A stretch of DNA of 64,000 nt from an uncultured Bacteroidales bacterium. Its GTDB lineage: Bacteria; Bacteroidota; Bacteroidia; Bacteroidales; UBA932. The position numbers and the translations under genes are program-made. Positions 1 through 7,245 of this stretch are shown piece by piece. The notes under the pieces are model-generated. The model was not told the origin of the DNA, made no database searches, and saw only the letters and a program-made list of their open reading frames with translations. The number at the start of each line of letters is the position of its first letter. Position 1 is the stretch's first letter. The DNA is taken from the NCBI GenBank assembly GCA_944326255.1, contig CALVDG010000011.1, forward strand, positions 1 to 64,000, in the 5' to 3' direction.

Positions 1-39
1 CAGGCCCGTCAGGTCCAATCCTTTATATTCTTTAAACAT
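1..39 (-). CDS. ileS: Probable isoleucyl-tRNA synthetase, N-terminal fragment
   Basis: Only the first 13 codons lie in the window; the gene continues past the left edge. The ATG is the complement of 37-39 and the peptide reads MFKEYKGLDLTGL. This matches the way Bacteroidota IleRS proteins usually begin (a KEYKGLDL-like segment just before the helix that leads to the HIGH-containing domain). A -7 box TATCTTTG lies 18 nt upstream, supporting a real gene start. The identity rests on a short N-terminal resemblance only; another class I synthetase cannot be excluded. Confidence 0.5.
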   Translation of the reverse strand, partial: MFKEYKGLDLTGL

Positions 40-57
40 ATTCTGAATTTTAACGGG

Positions 58-65
58 CAAAGATA
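58..65 (-). promoter_or_regulatory. -7 box for the ileS-like gene
   Basis: Minus strand reads TATCTTTG, an exact match to the Bacteroidota consensus TAnnTTTG, 18 nt before the ATG at 39. Confidence 0.6.
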
Positions 66-90
66 TAAAGATTTCGTATTAGTCAGACAA

Positions 91-121
91 AAAGCCGGGC
101 CAATTTGACTTGACCCGGCTT
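91..121 (-). terminator. Rho-independent terminator after the small lipoprotein gene
   Basis: An 8-bp GC-rich stem (AAGCCGGG with CCCGGCTT) plus three inner pairs around a short loop is followed on the minus strand by TTTTTG. It lies 23 nt past the stop of the lipoprotein gene at 144 and before the ileS-like promoter, so it separates the two units. Confidence 0.75.
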
Positions 122-143
122 AACCCTATTTCAGCAACTGGCG

Positions 144-473
144 TTACTGGGCAGTTATCGTCACCTCATTGGCGCTGTTCTCATTTGTCTCCAGATAAGT
201 GGCATGGAACACATACTCGCCGGCTGTTGTCGTACTGAATGTATTGCTGACATAGCAACTTTCCTGGGAGCAGAACGAACATTGTGATGTCACGTCCACA
301 TCATCAAGTGTAACTGTGAATGTGACCATATCCTCTCCGTCAGCGGATATAGTGGTCTTGTCCGCAGAAAGCCAGAGTCCGGGATGCTCAACTTTACTTT
401 CCTCCTCGCAGCTTGTCAGAAACGGCAGTATGCCCATCACTGCGGCGAGAATACAGATTATACCTTTTCTCAT
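144..473 (-). CDS. Small Ig-like lipoprotein (Omp28 N-terminal-domain-like)
   Basis: A 109-residue exported protein. The N-terminus has a basic start, a hydrophobic core and a lipobox ending LTSC, so it should be lipid-anchored. The rest is one beta-rich domain with the pattern LSADKTTISADGEDMVTFTV, DVTSQ and TTTAGEYVFHATY, which resembles the Ig-like module found at the N-terminus of Bacteroidota Omp28-type outer membrane lipoproteins. Here it stands alone, with no second domain. I chose the ATG at 473 rather than an in-frame TTG two codons upstream, because the -7 box at 502-509 sits a normal distance away. Function is unknown; surface or periplasmic binding is only a guess. Confidence 0.75.
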   Translation of the reverse strand: MRKGIICILAAVMGILPFLTSCEEESKVEHPGLWLSADKTTISADGEDMVTFTVTLDDVDVTSQCSFCSQESCYVSNTFSTTTAGEYVFHATYLETNENSANEVTITAQ

Positions 474-501
474 CTTCAAAAACTTTAAATTTAACCTTGC
501 G

Positions 502-509
502 CAAAATTA
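502..509 (-). promoter_or_regulatory. -7 box for the small Ig-like lipoprotein
   Basis: Minus strand TAATTTTG fits TAnnTTTG, 28 nt before the ATG at 473. Confidence 0.5.
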
Positions 510-582
510 GGTAAAAACCATAAATCTGCAAGAAAAATCTCAATCTTATCATCATTATGCCCATGACAAAAGAAAATATTAC

Positions 583-590
583 TAACTTTG
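583..590 (+). promoter_or_regulatory. -7 box abutting the cvpA start
   Basis: TAACTTTG fits TAnnTTTG and ends only 6 nt before the ATG at 597, so transcription should begin at or within a base or two of the start codon (leaderless mRNA). Confidence 0.65.
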
Positions 591-596
591 TCCATT

Positions 597-1091
597 ATGG
601 CAGTTATAGATATCATCATTCTGGTACTGCTTTTACTGGCAGTCATAAAGGGCCTTAAGGACGGACTGATCCGTCAGGCAGGCGGAATCGCGGGACTTTT
701 TATCGGAATCATTCTGGCAGGCAGGTTCTCGGCCCTGCTCGCCGGCTGGCTCGGCCAGTGGATCAATGCCTCCGAGAACATCGTCAAGATCATTGCTTTC
801 GTCCTCATCATCATCGCCACATGCCTGTGCATGCACCTGCTGGGCAAACTGCTTGAGAAGATCATTCAGCTCGCCACACTGGGATGGGTCAACAGGATTC
901 TGGGCATGGTGCTGTCCATAGCCACGACCGTGCTCCTCATCGGAGTCCTGCTGTCATTGATAGAATACGTCAATGACACCTGGTTCACTCTCGTCCCCAA
1001 AGAGGCCCTGGAGGGCTCCAAAGGCGTACAGATCATAACCTCCATCACCGACTCCGTATTCCCCTATATCAAGGAACTGTTCAAAATCTAG
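597..1091 (+). CDS. cvpA: CvpA family inner-membrane protein
   Basis: A 164-residue protein with four predicted membrane segments and the family hallmarks: an N-terminal IDIIILVLLLLAVIKGLKDG segment, a GGIAGLFIGIILA second helix, and a third helix followed by LGKLLEKI and NRILGMVLS. CvpA was named for its need in colicin V production in E. coli; in Bacteroidota it is a widespread membrane protein of uncertain role. I placed the start at ATG 597 rather than the TTG at 588, which lies inside the -7 box. It is the gene immediately upstream of a bacteriocin-type transporter locus, but CvpA genes also occur in unrelated settings, so a functional link is inference. Confidence 0.85.
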   Translation: MAVIDIIILVLLLLAVIKGLKDGLIRQAGGIAGLFIGIILAGRFSALLAGWLGQWINASENIVKIIAFVLIIIATCLCMHLLGKLLEKIIQLATLGWVNRILGMVLSIATTVLLIGVLLSLIEYVNDTWFTLVPKEALEGSKGVQIITSITDSVFPYIKELFKI

Positions 1092-1191
1092 CCTTTTTCA
1101 ACCACTTCCGTAAAAACTTTTTCGATTTTGTCAAAAGTGGTAACGGAATGTGAAATATTTTTCCATACTTTGCATCAGAAAATTCAATGAT

Positions 1192-1341
1192 ATGGAAGAA
1201 GAGAAGAGTTTGAGGGAGATCACAGGCCGGCTGGCAGAATCCGTACTGCCGCCGATGGCATCCAGGAAAATCATCAGGTACAAGATTGCTGCAGCTGCGG
1301 CGTTTCTGCTGTCCGCACTGCCGTTCACTCCTTTTATATAA
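1192..1341 (+). CDS. Small hydrophobic-tailed ORF upstream of the PCAT transporter
   Basis: A 49-codon ORF (ATG 1192, TAA 1339-1341). The first 30 residues are charged (MEEEKSLREITGRL and a following RK-rich turn) and the last 19 form one hydrophobic segment (KIAAAAAFLLSALPFTPF), so the protein could sit in the inner membrane with its N-terminus in the cytoplasm. It has no GG cleavage site, so it is unlikely to be a third secreted peptide. It ends 28 nt before the transporter ATG and a purine-rich GGAGGAG lies in that gap, suggesting co-transcription. Its position and shape would suit an immunity or accessory protein, but I recognise no family. A degenerate -7 box (TACTTTG, 1166-1172) lies 19 nt upstream. 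Confidence 0.45.
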   Translation: MEEEKSLREITGRLAESVLPPMASRKIIRYKIAAAAAFLLSALPFTPFI

Positions 1342-1368
1342 TCAAGACACATTCTGGAGGAGCGGGAC

Positions 1369-3465
1369 ATGGAGAAGGAGATCAGAATCAGACAACAGGA
1401 CCGGAATGACTGCGCCGCCGCATGCGTCGCGTCAGTATGCGCCCATTACGGACTCAGGCTGCCCCTTATAAGGATACGGGAGGCCTGCGGGACAAACGCG
1501 GACGGCACCACCATGCAGGGAGTCATCGATGCCTGCGGCAAGCTGGGACTTGAAGCGGCCGGACTGAAGGCGAAGGACAAGGACATGGACAGTCTCCGTA
1601 ATGTGGAGAGGCCAGTCATACTGCATCTGGAGAAGAAAAGCGGATGGCTGCACTTCGTGGTCCTCTACGGGATGGACAAGGACCATGCCCGGATCATGGA
1701 CCCAGAGGACGGAAGGATGCACAGGACCAGTCTGAAAGAACTGGAAGAAGAATGGAGCGGCTACATCATCGCCGTCACCCCTTCGCCGATGTTCAAAAAG
1801 GGAGACATGAGGACCGACATCCTCGGCCGGTTCAAGGACATTCTCACGTTCTACAGAAAGGAGCTGGCACTGGTACTGGCCGGCTCGGCCGCCTACATAG
1901 CCGCCACTCTGAGCATATCCGTATTCCTGCAGAGGATCATCGACTCGGTCATACCGGCAGGTAACCGCAACGGACTGCTGACCGCAGGAGCCGTCATGAT
2001 ATGCCTTGCCCTGCTGTGCTGGTACATATCCTACGTAAGGTCTGTCCTGCTGGTACGTACAAGCATCAAGATAGACTGCCGCCTCATCACGGAATATTTC
2101 CGCAAAGTGTTCTCACTGCCGCTGTCGTTCTTCAACTCCATGAGCAGCGGAGAGCTCAACTCCAGAGTATCAGACGCCTACCGCATACGGTCGTTCATCA
2201 CCGAGAGACTGCTGCTGATGACAATAAGCGTCATCACCCTGACCATAGCCACCGCCGTGCTCATGACCTTCTACTGGAAACTCACACTGATCGTCCTGAG
2301 CTTCATACCGCTGTTCGTCCTGCTGTACATAGTCTCGGACAGGCTCAACAGAAAAGTCAACCGGCGGATCATAGAGGAGAACGCCAGGTTCGAGCAGACC
2401 AGCATCGAGCAGCTCTCCGCAGTCAGGGACGTAAAATATTTCAACTCCGAGAGAGAGGCCGTAAGAAAGATAGAGACACAGTACTTCAGGACGGCATCCG
2501 CACTGTACGGTGGAGGAGTGCTGGCATCGGCCGTAGCCTCCGTCTCCGACACTGTCAGCCGGGCAGTATATCTTACGACCCTGTTTGCGGGAGCGTTTTT
2601 CGTACTGAATTCCGAGCTGACCGTAGGAGAACTGGTATCCTTCATATCCATGACCACCGTCTTCAGCTCTCCCGTAGTCCTGCTCATCGAGAGCAGCCGT
2701 GAGATTGCCGAAGCACGGATATCAGCGGAGAGGATATTCGACATCCTGGACCTGGAGGGGGAAGAGCCCACAGGGACAGTAAGGTTCCAGCCGGCACAGG
2801 ACGACATCATCGAGGCCAGAGACATCTGCTTCTCATTCCCCGGAAGAGAGCAACTGCTGGACGGACTCTCGTTCAGGATCCTGCCCGGAAAGACCAACCT
2901 CATACTCGGAGCCAACGGCAGCGGCAAGAGCACCGTCGCGGCACTGCTGATGCGGGGCTATGCGCCCCATAGCGGAAGCATCACCGCCGGCGGAGTGGAC
3001 ATACAGACCATCCCGCTGGACACCTGGCGGAAATACATCTCGATAGTCCCGCAGAAGCCGGAAATATCCGACGGAAGCATCCTGGACAACATAGTAATGG
3101 GAGACAGGGACTACGACATGCGTTCCGTCACTGCAGTATGCGCCATGGCCGGTCTGGCCCGCACGATAGAGAGCCTGCCGGGCGGTATAATGGCCCATAC
3201 CGGAGAGCATGGATGCAGACTGTCCGGGGGAGAAAGACAGAAGATAGCCCTGGCCAGAGCCCTGTACCGCCAGCCCAAAGTGCTGATTCTGGACGAGGCG
3301 GCCACATTTCTGGACCAGGAGAGCCGCAAGAGGCTGACTGACACTATCTGTCTTCTTAAAGAGCACAATATCACGACAGTGCTCATATCCCACGAGGAGC
3401 AGGCACTGGACATTGCCGACAACATAATAGATCTATCACATAAGAACGCGCGTTCACAGGCGTAA
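1369..3465 (+). CDS. Peptidase-containing ABC transporter (C39/PCAT) for GG-leader peptides
   Basis: A 698-residue transporter that should cut double-glycine leaders and export the cargo across the inner membrane. Domain order: N-terminal C39 peptidase (about residues 1-135) with oxyanion Gln9, catalytic Cys15 in QDRNDCAAAC, His in LHFVVL and Asp in IMDPEDG; six-helix ABC transporter type 1 membrane domain (about 160-440); C-terminal ATPase with Walker A GANGSGKST, Q-loop SIVPQKP, signature LSGGERQKIALARAL, Walker B VLILDEA and switch His in LISHEE. All catalytic residues are present, so the peptidase is predicted active, unlike HlyB-type transporters with a dead C39 domain. The two genes that follow encode GG-leader peptides, its likely substrates, and TolC plus an adaptor lie just beyond. 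Confidence 0.93.
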   Translation: MEKEIRIRQQDRNDCAAACVASVCAHYGLRLPLIRIREACGTNADGTTMQGVIDACGKLGLEAAGLKAKDKDMDSLRNVERPVILHLEKKSGWLHFVVLYGMDKDHARIMDPEDGRMHRTSLKELEEEWSGYIIAVTPSPMFKKGDMRTDILGRFKDILTFYRKELALVLAGSAAYIAATLSISVFLQRIIDSVIPAGNRNGLLTAGAVMICLALLCWYISYVRSVLLVRTSIKIDCRLITEYFRKVFSLPLSFFNSMSSGELNSRVSDAYRIRSFITERLLLMTISVITLTIATAVLMTFYWKLTLIVLSFIPLFVLLYIVSDRLNRKVNRRIIEENARFEQTSIEQLSAVRDVKYFNSEREAVRKIETQYFRTASALYGGGVLASAVASVSDTVSRAVYLTTLFAGAFFVLNSELTVGELVSFISMTTVFSSPVVLLIESSREIAEARISAERIFDILDLEGEEPTGTVRFQPAQDDIIEARDICFSFPGREQLLDGLSFRILPGKTNLILGANGSGKSTVAALLMRGYAPHSGSITAGGVDIQTIPLDTWRKYISIVPQKPEISDGSILDNIVMGDRDYDMRSVTAVCAMAGLARTIESLPGGIMAHTGEHGCRLSGGERQKIALARALYRQPKVLILDEAATFLDQESRKRLTDTICLLKEHNITTVLISHEEQALDIADNIIDLSHKNARSQA

Positions 3466-3489
3466 GCCGCAGCGCCTTTTATCTGCGGC
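3466..3489 (+). promoter_or_regulatory. Hairpin between transporter and peptide genes
   Basis: Directly after the transporter stop, GCCGCAG (3466-3472) pairs with CTGCGGC (3483-3489) around a 10-nt loop. No T-run follows, so it is not a classical terminator. It could be a processing or stabilising structure that gives the peptide mRNA a higher level than the transporter mRNA; this role is inferred. Confidence 0.4.
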
Positions 3490-3510
3490 ACAACATTAAA
3501 ATCTAGCATC

Positions 3511-3699
3511 ATGGAAAGAATTATTCAAAGGTATGAAGGGTTTGAATGTGTTAATTCTGACCTTTGCGCCACCGTCCGCGGGGGTGCCGGCCTATGGGGC
3601 AAAATCGTAAAATTCTTCGTCGACAACATCGATCAGTTCCTGTTGGGATTCATCGAGGGGTGGACCGGAAAGGAGGCAGCATGTTCAACCGGTAACTGA
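3511..3699 (+). CDS. Double-glycine-leader peptide precursor 1 (bacteriocin-like, GxxxG)
   Basis: A 62-residue precursor, 45 nt after the PCAT gene. The 25-residue leader ends SDLCATVRGG, with hydrophobic residues at -4 (Val) and -12 (Val) and Cys at -7, as expected for a C39 substrate. Cleavage after Gly25 gives a 37-residue mature peptide starting AGLWGKIVKFF, with two Trp, a largely hydrophobic amphipathic middle, one Cys and a GxxxG motif (GFIEG, mature 21-25). Net charge is about -1. It shares the leader pattern S-[DE]-x-C-[AS]-x-[VI]-x-G-G with the next gene, and both mature parts are 37 residues long. GxxxG motifs in two adjacent peptides are typical of class IIb two-peptide bacteriocins. 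A signalling peptide is the main alternative. Confidence 0.8.
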   Translation: MERIIQRYEGFECVNSDLCATVRGGAGLWGKIVKFFVDNIDQFLLGFIEGWTGKEAACSTGN

Positions 3700-3707
3700 T
3701 CGCTGCT

Positions 3708-3878
3708 ATGGAACAGTTCATCGTACTTAGAAGAAGTGAATCCTGCTCGATAATAGGAGGAGGCAGCTCAGAGGGTAATGTGGCACGTATGCTCGGCCGG
3801 CTTGTAGGCGCGGCTCTCAGGGCTCTTTATGACTTGCTCAGAAACGGTAAGAAACCTCAGACCGCTTCGGCATTCTGA
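3708..3878 (+). CDS. Double-glycine-leader peptide precursor 2 (cationic, GxxxG)
   Basis: A 56-codon gene starting 8 nt after the stop of precursor 1. The leader (19 residues) starts MEQFIVLRR and ends SESCSIIGGG; aligning its Cys at -7 and Ile at -4 with precursor 1 places cleavage after Gly19. The mature peptide would be 37 residues, start SSEGNVARML, carry GRLVG (a GxxxG motif, mature 11-15) and have Arg at 8, 12, 19 and 26, consistent with one polar face of an amphipathic helix, with net charge about +4. It is thus a cationic partner to the weakly anionic precursor 1. A terminator follows at 3884-3930, so the pair closes the transcript that contains the exporter. Confidence 0.78.
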   Translation: MEQFIVLRRSESCSIIGGGSSEGNVARMLGRLVGAALRALYDLLRNGKKPQTASAF

Positions 3879-3883
3879 TAATT

Positions 3884-3930
3884 GAGGCTGTGACCGGGCG
3901 CGAATTTCGGCCACAGCCTCTTTATTTTTA
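3884..3930 (+). terminator. Rho-independent terminator after the peptide genes
   Basis: GAGGCTGTG (3884-3892) pairs perfectly with CACAGCCTC (3912-3920), followed by TTTATTTTTA. It lies 6 nt past the stop of precursor 2 and just before the tolC promoter. Confidence 0.85.
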
Positions 3931-3931
3931 T

Positions 3932-3939
3932 TATTTTTG
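3932..3939 (+). promoter_or_regulatory. -7 box for the tolC-adaptor pair
   Basis: TATTTTTG fits TAnnTTTG, 27 nt before the ATG at 3967; it gives the outer-membrane half of the exporter its own promoter after the peptide terminator. Confidence 0.65.
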
Positions 3940-3966
3940 CACGACGATAGGATAGACAGGAAAGGC

Positions 3967-5301
3967 ATGAACTACAGGATATGCTTAATACTTTCAGCTC
4001 TGGTTCTGAGCCAGACCGCTCTTGCCCAGGAGACATGGACTCTGGAAAGGTGTATTGAATATGCCTGGAGCAACAACCTGTCCATCAAGCAGCAGAACAT
4101 CGAGGTCTCCCGAAGCGAGGCCCAGCTGCTTCAGGACAAGCTGGACTTTGCTCCCAGTCTCAATGTCTCTTTCGGGCACAACCTCAACTGGGGCCGCTCA
4201 GTAGACCTCCAGAACCTGGAAATCATACACAACAAGCTGTCCCAGAGCACCAGCGCGTCGGCAAATGCCTCAATATACCTGCTGGACGGTCTGTCAAAGC
4301 TGTACGGTCTTAAAAGCAGTCAGAAGAGTCTGGAGATCTCCATACAGGAAGTCGAGAGGCTCAAGGACGAGATATCCGTCTCCATCGCCAAGAGTTACCT
4401 GCAGATACTTCTGGCCCGAGAAATACTTGCCGCTGCGGAAGAGAGTTTCCATTCGCTCCAGGAGCAGAGAGACAGGACCCGGCTGCTGGTAGAGGCCGGC
4501 AGTCAGCCCTACACTTCCCTGCTGGACATAGAGTCCCAGCTGGCCTCCGAGAGAGTGCAGGTTGTCACGGCCGAGAGCCAGGTCAGGACCAACACCCTGG
4601 CCCTTCAGCAGCTGCTGGATCTGCAGTACAGTCCGGACTTCCGCATAGCTGTGCCGGATATAGATTACATCATACAGGGATACACTGCCGACAATATCGA
4701 CGAGATCTATGCCGGAGCTCTGTCCATGCCCGTGATACAGAGTGCCAGACTGGCCCTGGACAAAGGAGAGCTGGATCTGAAGTCAGCCAAAGGCCAGCTC
4801 TATCCGAAGATATCCCTGTCCGCCAGCTACGGGACCTTCTACAGTTCCTCAACCTTCGCCCCGGACGGAAGCGTATATCCGTTCTTCGAGCAGTTCCGGG
4901 ACAACATCAATCCGTCCATAACCGTCGGCCTGAGTATCCCGATCTTCAACAACTGGAGCGTCAAGACCAACGTCAGAAACGCCAGGCTGGCCAGAGAGAG
5001 CCTGGAACTGGAGCTCAGGGCCAAGGAGCAGACTCTCTACAAGGAGATACAGACCGCCGTTACTGAAGCCGAGACCTATTACCGTCAGATGGAAGCAGCC
5101 GAGGCCAATGTCGCATCCATGCAGGAGTCTTTCAGATACGTGGAGGAGAAGTTCAACTCCGGTGTCCTGAACGGCACCGACTATACCGTAGCCAGGGCCA
5201 ACCTGTTCAAAGCCAGGTCAGAATACCTGCAGGCCAGGTACCAATTCGTATTCCAATTGAAAATCATAGACTTTTATAAAGGGATACCTATGTCACTATA
5301 A
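3967..5301 (+). CDS. TolC-family outer membrane channel protein
   Basis: A 444-residue outer-membrane efflux protein. A signal peptide (MNYRICLILSALVLSQTALA, cleaved before QETW) is followed by two outer-membrane-efflux repeats rich in long alpha-helical, coiled-coil stretches. Typical features include WTLERCIEYAWSNNLSIKQ at the start of the first repeat and GLSIPIFNNWSVKTNVRNAR in the second. I used ATG 3967; the upstream TTG in frame overlaps the -7 box. The gene is 2 nt from the adaptor gene. No permease follows, so the pair most plausibly completes a tripartite exporter with the PCAT transporter encoded 0.5 kb upstream; use by another inner-membrane pump elsewhere in the genome is possible. 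Confidence 0.9.
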   Translation: MNYRICLILSALVLSQTALAQETWTLERCIEYAWSNNLSIKQQNIEVSRSEAQLLQDKLDFAPSLNVSFGHNLNWGRSVDLQNLEIIHNKLSQSTSASANASIYLLDGLSKLYGLKSSQKSLEISIQEVERLKDEISVSIAKSYLQILLAREILAAAEESFHSLQEQRDRTRLLVEAGSQPYTSLLDIESQLASERVQVVTAESQVRTNTLALQQLLDLQYSPDFRIAVPDIDYIIQGYTADNIDEIYAGALSMPVIQSARLALDKGELDLKSAKGQLYPKISLSASYGTFYSSSTFAPDGSVYPFFEQFRDNINPSITVGLSIPIFNNWSVKTNVRNARLARESLELELRAKEQTLYKEIQTAVTEAETYYRQMEAAEANVASMQESFRYVEEKFNSGVLNGTDYTVARANLFKARSEYLQARYQFVFQLKIIDFYKGIPMSL

Positions 5302-5303
5302 TT

Positions 5304-6527
5304 ATGGGAAAGAAAAGAAAAGGCATAAGATACACTCTCATCGCCATGGCCGCAGCTGTGACGGCCGCCGTCCTGTTTGCTCTTCTAAGGACGGACAAGG
5401 GCGAGCCTGTCGTCATCAACCGTCCGACGAGAGAGATCATCATAGAAAAGATACCTGCAAACGGAAAGATACGTCCTGTGACGGAAGTAAAGATAAGTCC
5501 CGATGTCTCAGGAGAGATCATCGAGCTCAACGTGGAGGAGGGCGACAGAGTCCGGAAAGGAGACCTGATCATCAAGATCCGGCAGGATGTCTACATATCC
5601 TTGAGAGACAGGGCGGAGGCATCCCTCAACTCCACGAAGGCCCAGTACCGTCAGCAGAAAGCCGCTTTTGACCAGGCCGAGCAGAATTACAACCGCAACC
5701 GGGACCTCTATGAGAAGCGGGCCATCTCCCTGCAGGAGTTCGAGGCCAGCACTGCTGAGTACGGAATGGCCGCGGAACAGCTGAAGGCCGCCGAGTACAA
5801 CATTGAAAGCGCCACCGCTTCATTGAGCGAGGCCGAGGAGAACCTGACCAAGACCGTCATATACTCCCCTATCGACGGCATCATATCCAGCCTTAGCGTA
5901 GAGAAAGGAGAAAGGGTCGTGGGCACCTCCCAGATGGCCGGAACCGAGATGCTGCGGATAGCCGACTTCAACATGATGGAAGTGCTCGTGGATGTCAACG
6001 AGAATGACATCATACGCATAACAAAAGGCGACACGGCCGATATCGACGTGGACGCATACCCGGGCAGACGTTTCAAGGGAGTGGTCACTCAGATTGCCAA
6101 TTCGGCGAAAAACCTTACTGCAGCCACCTCCGCCCTTACGGACGTAACCAACTTCGAGGTCAGGATCCGGCTGCTGCCGGCATCCTATGCAGACCTGCTG
6201 GAAAAAGACCCCATCCCGTTCAGGCCGGGCATGTCCGCATCGGTAGAGATAGAGACTGACAGACAGGACAATGCCCTGACCGTACCCCTGCAGGCCGTCA
6301 CTTCCGAAGAGTGCATATTCACATACGACCCGTCCACGGCCACCGTCAACTCCGTCAAGGTGAGCACGGGCATCCAGAGCATAGAGAACATCCAGATAAC
6401 AGGAGGCCTGGAAGACGCGGACTCCACCTGGATCGTCACCGGGCCGTACAGCACCGTAAACAGAGTACTGGAGGACGGAATGAAAGTCAATGCCGAGATA
6501 GAAAAACACAACGATGATGAACGATAA
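5304..6527 (+). CDS. HlyD/MacA-like periplasmic adaptor (membrane fusion protein)
   Basis: A 407-residue adaptor anchored by an N-terminal helix (IRYTLIAMAAAVTAAVLFAL). It contains a lipoyl/barrel-sandwich half motif (SPDVSGEIIELNVEEGDRVR), a long helical hairpin (about residues 90-185) that would contact TolC, the second lipoyl half (SPIDGIISSLSVEKGERVVG) and a beta-barrel domain. In annotation pipelines such proteins are called efflux RND adaptor subunits or MacA-like, but no MacB or RND pump gene follows. It overlaps tsaB by 14 nt. Given the PCAT gene nearby, bridging PCAT to TolC is the favoured role (inference). Confidence 0.87.
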   Translation: MGKKRKGIRYTLIAMAAAVTAAVLFALLRTDKGEPVVINRPTREIIIEKIPANGKIRPVTEVKISPDVSGEIIELNVEEGDRVRKGDLIIKIRQDVYISLRDRAEASLNSTKAQYRQQKAAFDQAEQNYNRNRDLYEKRAISLQEFEASTAEYGMAAEQLKAAEYNIESATASLSEAEENLTKTVIYSPIDGIISSLSVEKGERVVGTSQMAGTEMLRIADFNMMEVLVDVNENDIIRITKGDTADIDVDAYPGRRFKGVVTQIANSAKNLTAATSALTDVTNFEVRIRLLPASYADLLEKDPIPFRPGMSASVEIETDRQDNALTVPLQAVTSEECIFTYDPSTATVNSVKVSTGIQSIENIQITGGLEDADSTWIVTGPYSTVNRVLEDGMKVNAEIEKHNDDER

Positions 6528-7245
6528 GATACTGCTTATAGAGACGGCCACGGACGTTTGTTCCGCAGCCATAACAGACGGAAAAAGGATTATTTCCGCC
6601 AGATACACATCCGAGCCCAAGAGTCAGGCATCAGGACTCGCTCCGATGATTGACGAAGTTCTGAAAGAAGCCGGCCTTTCCGCCAAAGATCTGTCGGCCG
6701 TAGCCGTCAGCTCCGGACCGGGTTCCTACACAGGACTCCGGGTAGGCGTATCGACCGCAAAGGGCATATGCTTCGGAGCAGGCCTGCCGCTTATCGCGGT
6801 AGAGACCCTGGAAGCAATAGCCTGCGGTGCTCTGAGTACCGGGAACATATCCGCCGACACCCTGATCATTCCCATGATTGATGCCAGAAGGATGGAGGTG
6901 TACACGGCCCTGTTCGACTCCTCGGGACGCAGGATATCCGACACAAAAGCCGTCATCCTTGAGCCGGACACATTCGCCGGAGAGATAGCAGAATACGGAC
7001 ACCTGATATTCACCGGAGACGGAGCCGGGAAATACAGGCAGGTCATCAATCCGGAGTACCTGGACAGATGCACATTCACAGCAAGCCATCCCGATGCCGC
7101 ATATATGGCGGAACCGGCCCGCAGGGCATATACAGAAAAACGGTTCGAAGATGTAGCCTACTTCGAACCGTTCTACCTTAAAGAATTTATTGCAGCAAGT
7201 CCGTCCAGGAAACTGGATGCCGTCCTGCATCCGGACAGATCATAA
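6514..7245 (+). CDS. tsaB: tRNA threonylcarbamoyladenosine biosynthesis protein TsaB
   Basis: A 243-residue member of the ASKHA family that pairs with TsaD to make t6A37 in ANN-decoding tRNAs. The N-terminal motif LLIETATDVCSAAI and the segment SSGPGSYTGLRVGVSTAKG are diagnostic. It lacks the metal-binding histidines of TsaD, as expected of TsaB. It starts inside the end of the adaptor gene, a translational-coupling arrangement that probably reflects genome packing. Its final Ser codon TCA is, on the other strand, the stop codon of the convergent thioredoxin-fold gene. Confidence 0.93.
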   Translation: MMNDKILLIETATDVCSAAITDGKRIISARYTSEPKSQASGLAPMIDEVLKEAGLSAKDLSAVAVSSGPGSYTGLRVGVSTAKGICFGAGLPLIAVETLEAIACGALSTGNISADTLIIPMIDARRMEVYTALFDSSGRRISDTKAVILEPDTFAGEIAEYGHLIFTGDGAGKYRQVINPEYLDRCTFTASHPDAAYMAEPARRAYTEKRFEDVAYFEPFYLKEFIAASPSRKLDAVLHPDRS

